Origin: Locusta migratoria
Taxonomy: Eukaryota > Arthropoda > Insecta > Orthoptera > Acrididae
Reading direction: 5' to 3'
DNA: 64,000 nucleotides
Assembly (NCBI GenBank): GCA_026315105.1
Contig: CM048751.1
Location: 336,814,649-336,878,648, forward strand
The position numbers and the translations under genes are program-made. Each line of letters begins with the position of its first letter. Position 1 is the stretch's first letter. The notes beneath the pieces are model-generated. The model made no database searches and had not been told where the DNA came from. It saw only the letters and a program-made list of their open reading frames with translations. This document shows positions 25,050 through 36,520 of the stretch, piece by piece.

Positions 25050-25640
25050 CAAGACAACATATAGGCCCACCCATGAAACAAAGACATTACAATGGAGGCT
25101 GGGTACAGAAAGGCCAAGGACATGGTATGAGTAAGGGTAGCAGTCATTTCATGAACTGTAGGGGGCAGCAATCTAGATGAGTGTCTGATATACCCAGTTA
25201 AAATTTGCAAATGTGTGACAACATGGTACTGCGAAATGCTTACGCCCGTTATTTTTGAGAGATACTGCATATACAGTCGGCATTCGACACTTTGGGCAGA
25301 GACTACTCAAGAAAGCGTCGTGACAAGATGCAACAAAATGTGGCATTGGATGGGTTCCAGTAAGGAACCTCAGACGCCTAATTCGAGGTGATAAGTTAGA
25401 CATACTAAGAAAATATGATAGGATAAAAATGGATATAATGAGGAATTAGTGAAATGTAATGACAGGAAAAAAATATTTCTGGTGAAAGTGACTACAAATT
25501 ACCAAACACAAAATCAAATAGGGGTCATGCAGGAGTATATATAGTCTACACTAATATTAAAACTGTCCTTAAAATACGACGATGTAGGTGACTTCCTGTG
25601 TTGTGTAGACATACAAAAACTCGTCTACTGGTGTGAGATT
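25050..25640 (+). mobile_element. RTE-like LINE 5' fragment, left copy
   Basis: Matches the leader and endonuclease start of the LINE at 5235-6000 (ggccaaggacatggtatgag ... gaaagcgtcgtgacaagatg ... aggagtatatatag). It is heavily mutated. The mirror copy is at 39115-39670. Confidence 0.75.
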
Positions 25641-25908
25641 TTCATACGACCATTGCAAACAGCATCGATGCACAACTCACTCAGCTAGCCCAACGTTTTT
25701 GGCCGTTCTACTGAACGATCGTTCCGCCACTCGGTAGTCAAAATTTGAACCCTTTTACAACTCTGTATGTTGGCAGACTGCTTTACACGTTGATGGCAAT
25801 CTGAGCCTTATAGCTGTTAGCGTTCCCTCCCGAAGAGTGCACAAAAATGTTGTCTTGTCACTACGTTAACCGTTGGAAGACTACGTTTAAAACATTTCAG
25901 TGCTTCCA

Positions 25909-25926
25909 CTAGTCCACAGATTTCAT
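25909..25926 (-). CDS. Gene A exon 4, terminal coding
   Basis: The acceptor gattttatcctttgtctgcag (ending at 25927) is followed in frame by MKSVD and TAG. The same 18 bases and acceptor are kept in gene B (38794-38811). I found no clear AATAAA nearby, so the 3' end is undefined. Confidence 0.5.
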   Translation of the reverse strand: MKSVD

Positions 25927-28900
25927 CTGCAGACAAAGGATAAAATCAACGTCCTCTGTCCAAGTGAGCTAAAATCGTTAGACATGGAATTTGATTTCTA
26001 CAGGTAATTTAGAGAGAGATACAGTTATCAAAAGTCTGTCTATACTGACCCCAAACACAACGGATATTCGTTATTCTATAAATGATGGTAATCCCGACTA
26101 TGGTGTGGAAGCGCATATAGGTAGGATAATGCCACGTCCTTGAATTCTGATTTGGAAAATGCATAACAAAGTGTCGGCAGCATGTAAACGAAATCTCGCA
26201 TCTCGGAAAATTTATTAAAGGCTGATAGTTGCCAGGAATTTGTAGAAACGAGTACTAACTGTTGAGGAATTAGGTTTTCAGCCTAATATGGAACAAATAG
26301 TTCTTTAAATACCGGTACGTATTTTTCAGTATAAGCCGACAAATATACTTTCCTTTAAAGTGTGAAATGCATAAAGAGTCGACTCATCATTATGAACTGC
26401 TAGTCTTTCACTGCCTCGCCCACTTTGCTACCGCATTAACTCGTTACACGCATGGGGCAAATCAGAAAAAAAGTAGTTTAGTACAATTACCGTTACGAAA
26501 AGACAATGGATAAAAACCTATAATTTCCACTGATCAATCTTTAAGATACGGGCGGCATTTACCTGGTTATACACGTCGATGCAAGTGACGTTACATCCAG
26601 CACGCCCAAAATCTCCAAGTTTCTGAGCTGTAAAAGAAAAGTTTTAGAAATTCTTATTTTTTTAGGTCTTCTAAATGTTGTTTAGGTAATAGCGCATAAA
26701 ATGAAAGAATGTAATCTGTACTAGATAATAAGTAATTACGACTCATTAATGTATATTCTGCGTAGATTATGACATATTTTTCAAGAAATGTACAGGTCAC
26801 TTTCAAATATTAAGGCTGCATGTATTAACGAATACAGAGAACCTATCTCCTTACAAGGGCATCAAAGGTTGAAGGTAGTCCATCACTGTCGAATATAGGA
26901 GAATGCAGGAAATGCCAGATATTCAAATACTAATGAGCATCGATCAAACAATAGTTCATAATAGAAATTAATTTGATCTACTACAGCCAATATTAACCCT
27001 AATTTGTTGACCGCGTTTAGTGATTTCATTTTTATTCAGTGGTCCCTTGTGTCACTGAGTGGAGTTAATAAATGCAACTTAATTAAGAGTGTGAAATATT
27101 ATTCTGTGATTAGCATGTTTTAATGACCCACTAAGTTTATGTTAAAATTGGTGTAATATGTTAAAAATGAACTTGAATATTATTTTATTAACATTTTATG
27201 TTCTATTCTTTCATTTCAATCAACTGCATTTCGACGAAACAACACTTGTTCCCTTCAAAGCAACATATAGAGCTCAATAATTTGTATGAATAACATTTGG
27301 AATGGCTAAAGTACATTTTACTTTTTGCTAAGTTAACTATAGCTTTGAAATTTGAAGTATTGACTTTAACATTACATAACAGCAAACAAAGATAAGAGGT
27401 TTTCCGTTTTACCGAAACAAATATCGTAAATAATGCTCTTGGAAGCACTTTTTAAATGTAGAACTATATTTTATAGATTATTGAAAGAATCGCTAAGTTT
27501 CAGCGAATCTTACACACATAATAGAGACCAAATTGTTAATGATTATAGTCTTAAAGTATAGTAAAATTTTTGGAATACGTTACTATACAATTTTTTGTAA
27601 CAAACTCATACTCTAGTTCTTCAGCCACAGGCAGCTGTAATATACATACCCATCTCAAAGAGTGATGCATTAACTAACTCTCCCGCAAGTTGTAGGCAAT
27701 TATCGTCACATTCCACCGCTTGAGAGCCGACTCCTGCAAAAAGAAAGAAATATATAGGTGAAATGAGTCGTTAGACCGGTAGCATATAGTCGACATAACT
27801 GTTCTCATATCTTGGTAAGCTGAAGTATCTTCGTGTGTGCAGTCCTCACCAGTAAAAATGCAACCCTCACTAGCAACTCGAAACTTGAAACTGCCCCAAT
27901 CTCATTTCTATCTTTTGATTTTCTGTCACTGTGTGCAGATAGCACATATTGTTTCATGTGCAGGGTAATTGAGGAGGAATGTGACATAGCACGTGACCTA
28001 ACTCTACAAGTGAAAATATCCGAAAAACACTTAAAACGTATTTCGAATTTCCATTATTTGGGTTAAACACATGCAGAAATGAACATGAAAAGAAGTGTAA
28101 AATGTTGCTTACTGCGTTGGACAGAATAATAGTACAGATGGCTGACAACTACACATGAGCGTATTTCCTGTTAGAGAACCTACCTGCACTTTCAGAAGAC
28201 GTAAGACTAACAAATGTACCTGCAAGATGATGGAACACCTATTCACCGTACCTCACAGGAATCATAGTATCTGAATAACATATTTCCTTAACGGTGGTGT
28301 GTCTGTGGCAGACGCATTGTCAAGGCTACCAGATCACTCAGCCTAACCGTTGAATATACATATTCGTTGAGACGAGATCTATTTACGAATTTATTTTACC
28401 AGCTTTCTCTTCCGTATGCGAACGTATCTTGTTAGCACACACCTACTTAGGAAGACATAATCATCAAAATAAAATTAGAGAAATAATTTCGAAAACGGAA
28501 ATATTTAGGAGTTCCTTTTTCCAGAGAGGTATTAGAGAATGGAACTGTAGAGAAATATCATGAAAGCGGTTGAACCCTCTGCCTTGCACTTCAATGTGAC
28601 TTGCGGAATATGTATGTAGATGTAGATACATGTAAAGCATTGTACACAGATTTGTATCTCCTCACGCATGAATGGGAGATTGTTTCTTTCGCTTTTCTAC
28701 TTTTCCAATAATTTCCTTGGAGTCCACTACAGATTTCTCTTCTCAGAATCGCTTCTAACGTCTCTTTACGGAGACGATGAAAGTCACTTACTTAACAGGT
28801 TCAAAGCCTGCCGATTTTACTGGACCAAGTGCCCTCTTATATGATTTTGTAAGTCGGATAGATGTAGGCTCGGCAGTCACATTTAATCCGTGGTTCAATC

Positions 28901-31900
28901 TTGTATGTAAAAATTATGAATATTGCAAAGTCACTGTTTCTACATATATGACTGAAGTGCTCCATTCCATAGAGATCAGCTATAGCAATATCCATTGTAA
29001 CTTCTCAACTAGGTCACAACAAACAACTTCTAAGTAAAAAATGAAGTTCCAACTTGACCTGGTTACCTCCCCCTTGTTACTATTTACTGGGGATAATGCG
29101 GTATATTAGGCCCAAAAACTCCACACAAAAGGCTGTATTTAACGCATGGAATTAGTTGATAAACCGACTAGGTTTTTCTCTTGCGTTGCCTATCACACAA
29201 ATTTGATACGATTCCCGTCAAGAAAACAGGAAGCAGTATAACTTCCATACGGTTCCCGAAATTGACAAAATTGCCGTAACACAATCCTATAGTTGTCCTA
29301 TCACCTGGAACGTCATGCAGTTTGAGAGTTCTTCGGTACAAAGAAGCACAGCAGAGGAAAATAAATGTAGTCCTAATCTTGACGCAGCAGATATTAAAAG
29401 TGACGGCCCCTCTATCGGCACCTTTTGGCCCTAGTCAGCAAAGCGGAATAGAAGTGTCCTCTACTGACAACTCTGCCAGGAGGGGAGATTGTGTACATAT
29501 GCTTCACGGTTCGGTCGGCTGTAGCTGCAGTTCCTCTATCGTGATCGAAGTAACTGTAAGGGTCGGTTCTTCCATCTATCGTTAATCTTCACGTTAGTAA
29601 AGGAGAATATACCTTTAACGTCCAGTTAAATGTGCTCGTTAAGTGCATTGCGTTTGTCATTGCCAGATACACCTCTCGTTTGCTAACCTGGAGAAAACGA
29701 GAAGGTACGATATATTTCGACTATGTTGGCAATAGAAACAAATGAATGTGTCGTCTGAATAAACAGTTGTTCGCCATATTTGACTATCAGGGAAGAGGTT
29801 AGCAGACAATTGTTATTTGGCGGTATGGCAAACAACCATGAAACGAAACATTGACAAACGCAGTTCTCCGCTAACGACAACGAACTTAACGAGACAATGA
29901 CAAACCGGCCCTTAGCGGAGAACTGCGTTTGTCAATTTTTCGTTATGAGTTAACCAGACATTAAAAGACATCAAACTGTCCGTTAAGTTAACGAGTAGAA
30001 TTCTGCTCGTTACACCGCTAACTATCAGTTAAGTGAGAATCTGTATGAAAATAGAAAGATCCCAAAGTGCTAAAATACCGCAATACATTCACGTGATAAG
30101 ACCGATTTATCGAACAAAAAAGCAGAAGCACTACAAGTATGAAAAACTAGTGTGGAAAACAGCTTCATTGGAAATTTATATCATCACATTTCTAGCCCCA
30201 TTGATGTCAGTAGCTAACCGATGAGTTTGATATATTGCAGATACGCAACATAACCTTAAAATTATTGTTGCGATATCGAAATACAAACTTATGGGTAACG
30301 ACTAGTTCAGTGAGAATCGCTATGATGAAAAATGGTGGGAATAAGAGATTTGGTTGACAATGAAGGCTACGTCAATATTTTAGACGATCTAGAGGTCATT
30401 GTTCTTATAATGCGACCTAGACGTATTTATGTTCGCCCAAATCATTTTGAATGCTGAATGCAGAATTTATACGCTATTTCGTCTTGGAAACGCTACATGA
30501 AAAACTCCAAGACCATCTCAAAAGTCCAACAGATAGTTACATATTTTCTAAGTTATCTGTCATAATAGAAAACAGAATACATTATTTATGTGTGCAAGCT
30601 TATTAATTCTGTATTTGGTTAAATTGTACCACGCTTCTCGGCAGGCTGCAGTGGTTATATTGGCACCAATGGTAATGATGGCAACTCAGACGACCAATAA
30701 ATGTTTTTTCGTGACATCTTCAATTAAAACGAAACTTATTTTTTTCTGAACGGACAAGGGTACAAGAACCTATCAACCATAGACCAGGTACAGTATTAAT
30801 TTTGCTGCGAGTGAAACAAGCAGCAATAACATTTACTCTGTAGCTCGTGAAAAATATTAACAATTCTACACATCATTGTTTATCTGTTGCCAACGTAAGC
30901 ACTGGAGCCCGGTGAGAAGCGTCGTAAAATTTTACCCAGTATTTACTTATGCTTGTTGCGCCTAGTGTGAGGCCTAAAATGTGCACCTTCTTCCGATCTA
31001 CAGGAACATTATACTTTTGCCTATGAGCAAGCTTGCACTAATATACTACGCACTTGAAATGTTATCTTACTAAGCCCTAAGCGTTTTTACTGTCCTACAT
31101 TTTCCGTGCAAAGCACTGAATTCATTTGCCACACGCGATCATGTCGCTTTTTTCTTCTCCTTCCATGTCGTAGCGTCCTTTCTTTTTTTACATTCCGATG
31201 CACCCTAATATTTCTCTACTGAGGACACAACACACTAGCACTAAATTCTTATAAAGTTCGAGCTTCTTTCACGTTTGTTTTCTATAACGTCAATGAACAA
31301 CTATCTGCGAACTTCTTCCCTGACAGTTAAATAAGGCCGGCCGCGGTGGCCGAGGTGACTGAGGCGCTCCAGTCACGGTCAGCACGGCCACTACGGTCGG
31401 GGGTTCGAATCCCCCTCGGGCATGGATATTTGTGCTGTCCTAGTTCGTAAGTAGTTCATAAGTAGTTTGTAAGTTTAGGGACTGATGACCCCGAAGTTAA
31501 GTCCCATAAGCTTAACAAACATTTGAACATTTTTGAGTTAAATAAGGTAAACAGCTGTTTATTCAGACGGCACTTTCATTTGTTTCTATTGCCAACAGAG
31601 TCGAAATACATCGTACCTTCTTGTTTTCTTCACGTTAGCAAACGAGAGGTGTATCTGGCAATGACAAACGCAATGCACTTAACGAGCACATTTAATTGGA
31701 CGTTAAAGGCATCGTCTCCTTTACTAACGAGAAGATTAACGAGAGATGGACTAACCGGCCCTAAGTCTGATTCTCCTTCGTTAATGCTGCCACACATTCA
31801 GGTCCAATCGTATCCACTCGTCCCCGCCGCTATTATTTGTGCCTTGTCATCCTCTGTCATTGGCGTCGCTGGATGCGGTATGATCAACACACTTTTCTCC

Positions 31901-32430
31901 GGTCACTGTCGTGTTAATTGACTTGGAACGCAACAGCTGTGTCGAGTGTCTCCTCAATCAGCACCACGAGGACGGCTGCACCCCGTCCCAGTCTTCTAGT
32001 CGAGAAAAAGACATGGTCAGTGCCGGGAATCGAGCCTCGGTTCCCCATATAGCGGTCAGCCTGCGGCCCACTCAGCTACAGAGACGCGCTTACGCAGTTT
32101 GAGGTAAGAGCAAAACCCAGGACACATGTTTCACATTGTCATGTTACGAGTACGAGAGAACAAAAGCTTGTAGCGGGGAAAGCGATCAATGCAGTTCAAC
32201 ATATGTTCGGAATGGATGAACGTACTGACTAAAACGTTCAGGCAAGTATTTGTTCTTGAAATGTTTGATCCTTTCACAAATGAAATAATTTTTCTAGAGT
32301 CACAGTAAAAAAAATGATGATGTACGGTATGGATGTAAACGAAGAAAGATTGCTGTCACAGAAGATATTACTTCTCTGACTTACCGACAAAGGCGGCGAC
32401 CACCACGATGGCAATGAGTGTCGTCTTCAT
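25909..32430 (-). CDS. Gene A: small secreted four-cysteine peptide (spliced)
   Basis: Four coding exons: 32430-32385, 27733-27650, 26627-26563 and 25926-25909. Phases match (1, 1, 0), and every intron is GT-AG with a pyrimidine-rich acceptor. The product is 70 residues. It has a hydrophobic signal peptide, with likely cleavage after GVGSQA, and a mature part of about 49 residues with C-x3-C, a 26-residue helical-looking linker, and C-x3-C. Sequons NAS and NVT could carry N-glycans. This pattern would suit a disulfide-clamped helical hairpin. I do not recognise the family, so function is unknown beyond probable secretion. Intron 1 (about 4.65 kb) is filled with transposons. Exon 4 is the least certain part. 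Confidence 0.7.
26563..26627 (-). CDS. Gene A exon 3
   Basis: 65 bp between the acceptor cttttcttttacag and the donor gtaaat. It encodes AQKLGDFGRAGCNVTCIDVY and NQ, with the second cysteine pair. Gene B exon 3 differs at about 17 of 65 positions while the flanking introns differ at about 3-9 percent. If the donor were skipped, the frame would run 14 more codons to TAG, a possible alternative end. Confidence 0.75.
27650..27733 (-). CDS. Gene A exon 2
   Basis: 84 bp between the acceptor tttctttctttttgcag and the donor gtatgt. It encodes the end of the signal region and the first cysteine pair (QAVECDDNCLQLAGE...). It differs from gene B exon 2 at 9 of 84 positions, 8 of them amino-acid changing by my count, with the changes gathered at both ends and CDDNC untouched. 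Confidence 0.75.
28150..28352 (+). pseudogene. DUF4817-type mariner-like transposase relic, left copy
   Basis: Mirror of 36123-36520. Coding traces include LLENLPALSEDV and a degraded block of the qqDGAPPH...yLn..FP.rWiGr type. It ends abruptly near 28352 at a LINE fragment, which coincides with the inner end of the left arm. Confidence 0.65.
28352..28632 (+). mobile_element. CR1/Jockey-like LINE 3' end
   Basis: Homologous to 54255-54527: gagacgagatctatttacg, ttagagaatggaactgtaga, and the tail atgtatgtagatgtagata. It has no copy at the corresponding right-arm position, so it lies at the inner breakpoint of the inverted duplication. Confidence 0.85.
29850..29936. repeat. Perfect 23-bp hairpin
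   Basis: attgacaaacgcagttctcc at 29850 is repeated as its reverse complement ending at 29936 (agcggagaactgcgtttgtc). The loop contains an extra transposon terminus (aaccggccctta). Confidence 0.85.
31337..31536 (+). repeat. SINE family 1 inside the long-TIR element
   Basis: Perfect 11-bp duplication gttaaataagg at 31326-31336 and 31537-31547. It interrupts the right TIR, and the left TIR shows the uninterrupted sequence. So the SINE is younger than the DNA transposon. Confidence 0.92.
31775..32384 (-). repeat. Intron 1 segment duplicated at 17490-21690
   Basis: 31775-31990 matches 17490-17570 plus 17905-18040 (ttcgttaatgctgcca ... gtgtctcctcaatcagc), and 31998-32384 matches 21285-21695. Order and orientation relative to exon 1 are the same, so this marks a tandem duplication of the 5' part of gene A. 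About 3.2 kb extra separates the blocks in the outer copy. Confidence 0.75.
32385..32430 (-). CDS. Gene A exon 1: signal-peptide start
   Basis: From ATG at 32430 the exon encodes MKTTLIAIVVVAAFV plus one base of a split codon, then the donor gtaagt begins at 32384. A short basic N-terminus followed by a hydrophobic run is a classic secretory signal. The ATG follows aattcgcc, a context kept in the decayed copies at 21923 and 42543. Confidence 0.75.
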
Positions 32431-32462
32431 GGCGAATTCTGTTAAGTCAGCCTCGTCGCCCT

Positions 32463-32470
32463 TTATATAC
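32463..32470 (-). promoter_or_regulatory. TATA box of gene A
   Basis: On the minus strand the sequence cttgtatataaagggc gives TATATAAA about 33-40 bases before the ATG, leaving a very short 5' UTR. About 270 bp upstream (to 32730) aligns with the region upstream of the decayed copies (21940-22212 and its mirror), as expected of a duplicated promoter. Confidence 0.65.
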
Positions 32471-32778
32471 AAGAAAAGTGCGCATTACTTTGGAAAGGTA
32501 AAAAGTCGAAGGAGAAACTGTGCATGTCACTAATAAGAGCTTGTATGCTGCACGTCTCTCAAACGAGACGTATTTTACTGATAAGTGCCCATTTTGCGTC
32601 CATATCGGAGTTAACAACTGACCAAACATGAAATGGAAGACGATATTCTTTATCAAACAGTAGCGCGATAACGCGGACAATTACGGTAACAATAATTATT
32701 AGCGTTTCGAAGTCTAGTTTCAGAATTCATTTATATTCTGGAAACATGCTGACTATGGTATCTATATCATTAGAGTGT

Positions 32779-32955
32779 GCCGGCCGCGGTGGCCGAGGGG
32801 ACTGAGGCGCTTCAGTCACGGTCTGCACGGCCACTACGGTAGGGGGTTCGAATCCCCCCTCGGGCATGGATATTTGTACCGTCCTAGTTCATAAGTAGTT
32901 TGTAAGTTTAGGGACTGATGATCCCGTAGTTAAGTCCCAGAAGCTGTACAAACAT
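32779..32955 (+). repeat. SINE family 1 upstream of gene A
   Basis: gccggccgcggtggccgagg head, B box gggttcgaatcccc, and tail to ctgtacaaacat. It lies about 310 bp upstream of the predicted TATA box. No clear target duplication was seen. Confidence 0.9.
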
Positions 32956-33504
32956 ATATACTTCAGACATCGATATTACGCTGAGCCTCACTACATTCGA
33001 TAGTAAAGGGCAGAGACAGATGGCGAACTGGTTGCTATGTCAATATGCTGTTCGTTGGTGGACGACGTTGAAGCCGTTATTATTGTATCTACTATCCTCA
33101 ATGTCGAAACTGCCGCCATCGGCTCAAAATCGACGTCATCTTTCCATGCTGTATGTTTTATTTAATCCGTCAAGTGGCAGATCCCCAGTGAGTGAGGCAG
33201 GCAGTTGATGTCAGTGACGGGTGGACCTCACTAGTAACCTCGTCCCGGCCTAAACGTTATTCTTCTCACATCATTTCACTTTATGCTACAGCAGTTGATA
33301 CAACGTCGCGTTACATAATGGGAAATTTACGTGAAATAATTGATATTTACATTCCATTTCCTGAATACGTGTTTCTTAAAATTAATTAACGTAAATTTTA
33401 ATCACATAATTTTACTTTCCACATCCCTTTTTGTCCACTCGTTTACTTCGAACTATTAATCAATGCTGCAAGCCCTCATGTTTTTTTGGAAAGTCATGGG
33501 AAAT

Positions 33505-33540
33505 ACGAGGCGCGTCCAGAAAGTAAGTTCCGTTTGGTTC
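33505..33540 (+). mobile_element. Mariner terminal repeat fragment
   Basis: acgaggcgcgtccagaaagt followed by aagttccgtttgg matches the termini of the MITEs at 24714 and 39703. It is cut by a SINE at 33541. Confidence 0.75.
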
Positions 33541-33728
33541 AAAATGTTCAAATGTTTGTTAAGCTTATGGGACTTAACTACGGGGTCATCAGTCCCTAAA
33601 CTTACAAACTACTTATGAACTAGGACGGTACAAATATCCATGCCCGAGGGGGGATTCGAACCCCCTACCGTAGTGGCCGTGCAGACCGTGACTGAAGCGC
33701 CTCAGTCCCCTCGGTCACCACGGCCGGC
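33541..33728 (-). repeat. SINE family 1
   Basis: A complete copy in reverse orientation, from the tail side (aaatgttcaaatgtttg) to the tRNA-like head (ggtgaccacggccggc region). It inserted into the mariner fragment. Confidence 0.9.
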
Positions 33729-34022
33729 TGAAGTAAACAGACGCCATGACATGGAGATGGCCTCGTGCTTCATACAGTCAGCCGAGGGATTACATGGTAG
33801 CCTCCAGAGTGGCGGGCTGGTCCTTTCAGAGCACTGACACACGAGTTGGGCGCTCTGGCCATTGCTGCAACGATGCTGGTTTCAAAGTCCACGTGAGCAT
33901 TCTCATATATTCGACATTTATATTCTCACGAGTGTAGGGGAGCCTGTGGACATCCATGTATCAAAGAGGTCCTCCACTGTAAGGGCAGCAGTGGCAGCTC
34001 CTAAGACCAGAGAATATCATTT

Positions 34023-34463
34023 GTGATTGAACACGTGTCAACACGAACTATTGGGACTAAGGGCACGCACATCTCTTTCAGAAGATATAACCTCTTACTC
34101 CATAGCATCGGTGCACGGCTCTGCTGGTGCCACCAGAGGGTGAATTGGTGGACTGAACTGTGGGCCGTGGTCTTGAGCCATGGAAACAGATTCTGCAGCA
34201 CGCAAGTGTTGGTCGTTTGTGCGTACAACAGAGACCTGGCAAGCGCTGTCTCGAAGAGTGCATTTGTCCGAGACAATGCCCCATCGCAGGCTTCTGGGTC
34301 TGGGCTGCGACACGCTGCAACTTTCGTCTTTTGTGGGAGTAGGGAAGACGCTGTCCATCACTCGGTACGTCCAGAGTTTTGTAAGACCCGTTCTTCTGCC
34401 ATTCTTACAACATCCCGGGGTTTCAAACTGGTGAAAGTTAGTTTCATGGTGTATACAGGGTGA
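34023..34463 (+). pseudogene. Tc1-like transposase relic
   Basis: Across shifting frames: HASVGRLCVQQRPGKRCLEE (compare the RxRVWRRxGERY block of Tc1 transposases) and an FVRDNAPSQA segment. Frameshifts and stops abound. The open frames of 60-146 residues here are fragments, not genes. Confidence 0.55.
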
Positions 34464-34469
34464 GTCGCA

Positions 34470-36120
34470 AGGAATGTCACCTAATTTGTTAAGGCCATGT
34501 GATCAGCTGTCCGATTTTCTATTGTTATGGAACAGGAGTGGGATGGTGACAACACAAATTCACAAATATGTATGAGGTGTGGATATTATTTACCAAAATT
34601 GTGAGTAGGCGCTGTGTTGGACAGATCAATAGCCCAAAGACGACTGACCCGTCGTACAAGAGTTTAGAATACTACCACAGGTATTTTCCAGTTTGATAAC
34701 AATAATTGCCATACCTCTTTGAAGTCTCTCTGACTTGCTCACTCTTTATTGTGGTATTGTTTCACCCTGACAAGTAGAAAGATTTCTTATCTCAAAACTG
34801 ATGTGTGTTGCATATCTGAAGAGGAGTCTGTGCTGCAATGGTTATCTACTGTTTCAAGAACAGAGACTCTTTCCTGTAAGTTAATTTATTGCCTATTTAT
34901 TCAGTTGTAATTCATAAGCAATGCTAGACTACTTTATAAAATCACAAATCTATGTAATAGGTGAAATATATGAAAATTAAACAATGGGCTTCTTTACACT
35001 CACAGTTCTCAACATAGAGTTATAAGTGTTTACAAATATGAACACTACCTTAGATTTAAAAAAAAAAAATCTTAAACCTAACTACTACGTTTGGTCATGG
35101 ATTGCATCTCTCCATATCTCTCTATATCACTAATCTTAATGCACTGTCCCTATATAGACAACATTACAAAGACAATTACTGAAACTGAAATATTATGTAC
35201 CTATATTCCTATATTCCTTAGACTTAGGTTTAGATACAAATCACTGATGGTTTCCCTTCATACTTGAAGCAGACGTTGGACGTTTAAAAACTAGTTGAAC
35301 TTTATCTTAAAGAATATTGGCAGCTCTGTTCCGTCTGCAGCATTTTGTTGTCATCTGCATGTGAAGCAACTTTTAAACTCAGTTGAAACGTAACAAATCT
35401 ACAAAAGCCTTTGACATACTTCAGTCACAAACTGCCCTAATGATCAAAGCTCGAATCTCAAACGCTATACCACACTACGGCCATGAGAATTCTCTCCTTA
35501 ACCTGGCCTCTGCAATCCCTTAAGTAGTCTTCAGTTTGGGGAAGTATGCCACCTTGGCTCTGGCCATTGAAATCTAACTGACAAATCACAACTCTTGCCT
35601 CGCCTCTACACATAACAGGCATCACAAGTGTGTGACAATTCTTGTTGCTTTCTGTTTTCTCGCCTCTAAGCTTGAAATTCCCTAATTGGCGTGGTAGGGA
35701 TTTTTATGTCACTCATGTTCACATTATCAAGCAGAGCATTTTGCGACCAACTCCCTATGCTGTTAGTATGATATTTATGACTTACCCCTTTCCCGAAGGA
35801 ATCTCACGGCTATGATATGCGATATGCTGTTTAGCCGCCTCATCTGGTCATTAGTGAGCAACAGATAGACACGTTTGCTAAATCATTCTTGTTAGTTATT
35901 TATTTTTATTCCTTACCCGTATACTGTTAGTCTTGAGTTCTGATCCGTGCTATTTTTAATTATTCTAATCGCTCCTGTTTTCATATTTTTTACTACTATT
36001 TAACGTGTACAGTGCATTTCTTAATTGCATACATCTGACAATCGATCTCAAACTATGGCATGTGACAATCAGATCGACTTGGTAAGAGGAATTCAAATGT
36101 AATTGTTAAACATTTGACCT
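34470..36120. other. No gene recognised in the arm spacer
   Basis: I searched this stretch by eye on the plus strand for a first exon of gene B (TATA, ATG, hydrophobic run, phase-1 donor) and found none. It starts with a terminus-like tacagggtgagtcgcaagg (34454). Confidence 0.45.
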
Positions 36121-36122
36121 GT

Positions 36123-36520
36123 ACTCTTACCAGGTGTTCAGAAAGTCCCCTATCCACCTAAGTGCTACTTTCAATGCAGTGGAGAGTTGTGATGCACATA
36201 GACCATCATCTCGCCAGTCTTCAAAGCGGACAGCGGCATCGATGAGGTGAGCGACATGTTCATCGTGTGTATCCACCTTCATAGCGTACACATCCCTCTT
36301 TAACCAACCCTATAAACAAAAATCTAATGGGGTTATGTTGAGTGATCTGGTAGGCTTGACAATGCGCCTGCCACAGACACTCCACCATTAAGGAAATATG
36401 TTGTTCAGATACTATGATTCCTGTGAGGTACAGTGAATAGGTGTTCCATCATCTTGCAGGGACATGTTCCTTTGTTAGTCTTACACCTTCTGAAAGTGCA
36501 CGTAGATTCTCTAACAGGAA
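36123..36520 (-). pseudogene. DUF4817-type mariner-like transposase relic, right copy
   Basis: Minus-strand reading: a degraded QDDGTPIHC block, then RSLNITPLDFCL, a stop, GWLKRDVYAMKVDTHDEHVA and HLIDAAVRFEDW. The TPLDF.LWG..K..VY blocks fit DUF4817-type (mariner-superfamily) transposases of arthropods. The terminus caggtgttcagaaagtcccc lies at 36131. It marks the inner end of the right arm. Confidence 0.8.

Larger units (their letters stand above)
29560..31761. mobile_element. Long-TIR DNA transposon, nonautonomous (Harbinger-like?)
   Basis: About 270 bp at 29560-29835 reappears as reverse complement at about 31275-31761, once the SINE at 31337-31536 is removed. Ends are GGGTCGG...CCGGCCC flanked by TAA (29557-29559 and 31762-31764). 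A 3-bp TWA duplication suggests PIF/Harbinger. The interior (29940-31270) has no transposase that I can see. A third copy of the terminus, aaaccggccc followed by TTA, occurs at 29901-29910. It sits inside gene A intron 1. Confidence 0.75.

Noticed and set aside
27833..28066. 77-residue frame conserved in the mirror arm (36619-36852)
   Set aside because: Conservation equals that of the surrounding noncoding DNA, and the frame lies inside gene A intron 1 next to a transposase relic.
34023..34463. 146-residue frame as a host gene
   Set aside because: Tc1-like transposase motifs appear in a different frame of the same strand, so this is a relic.
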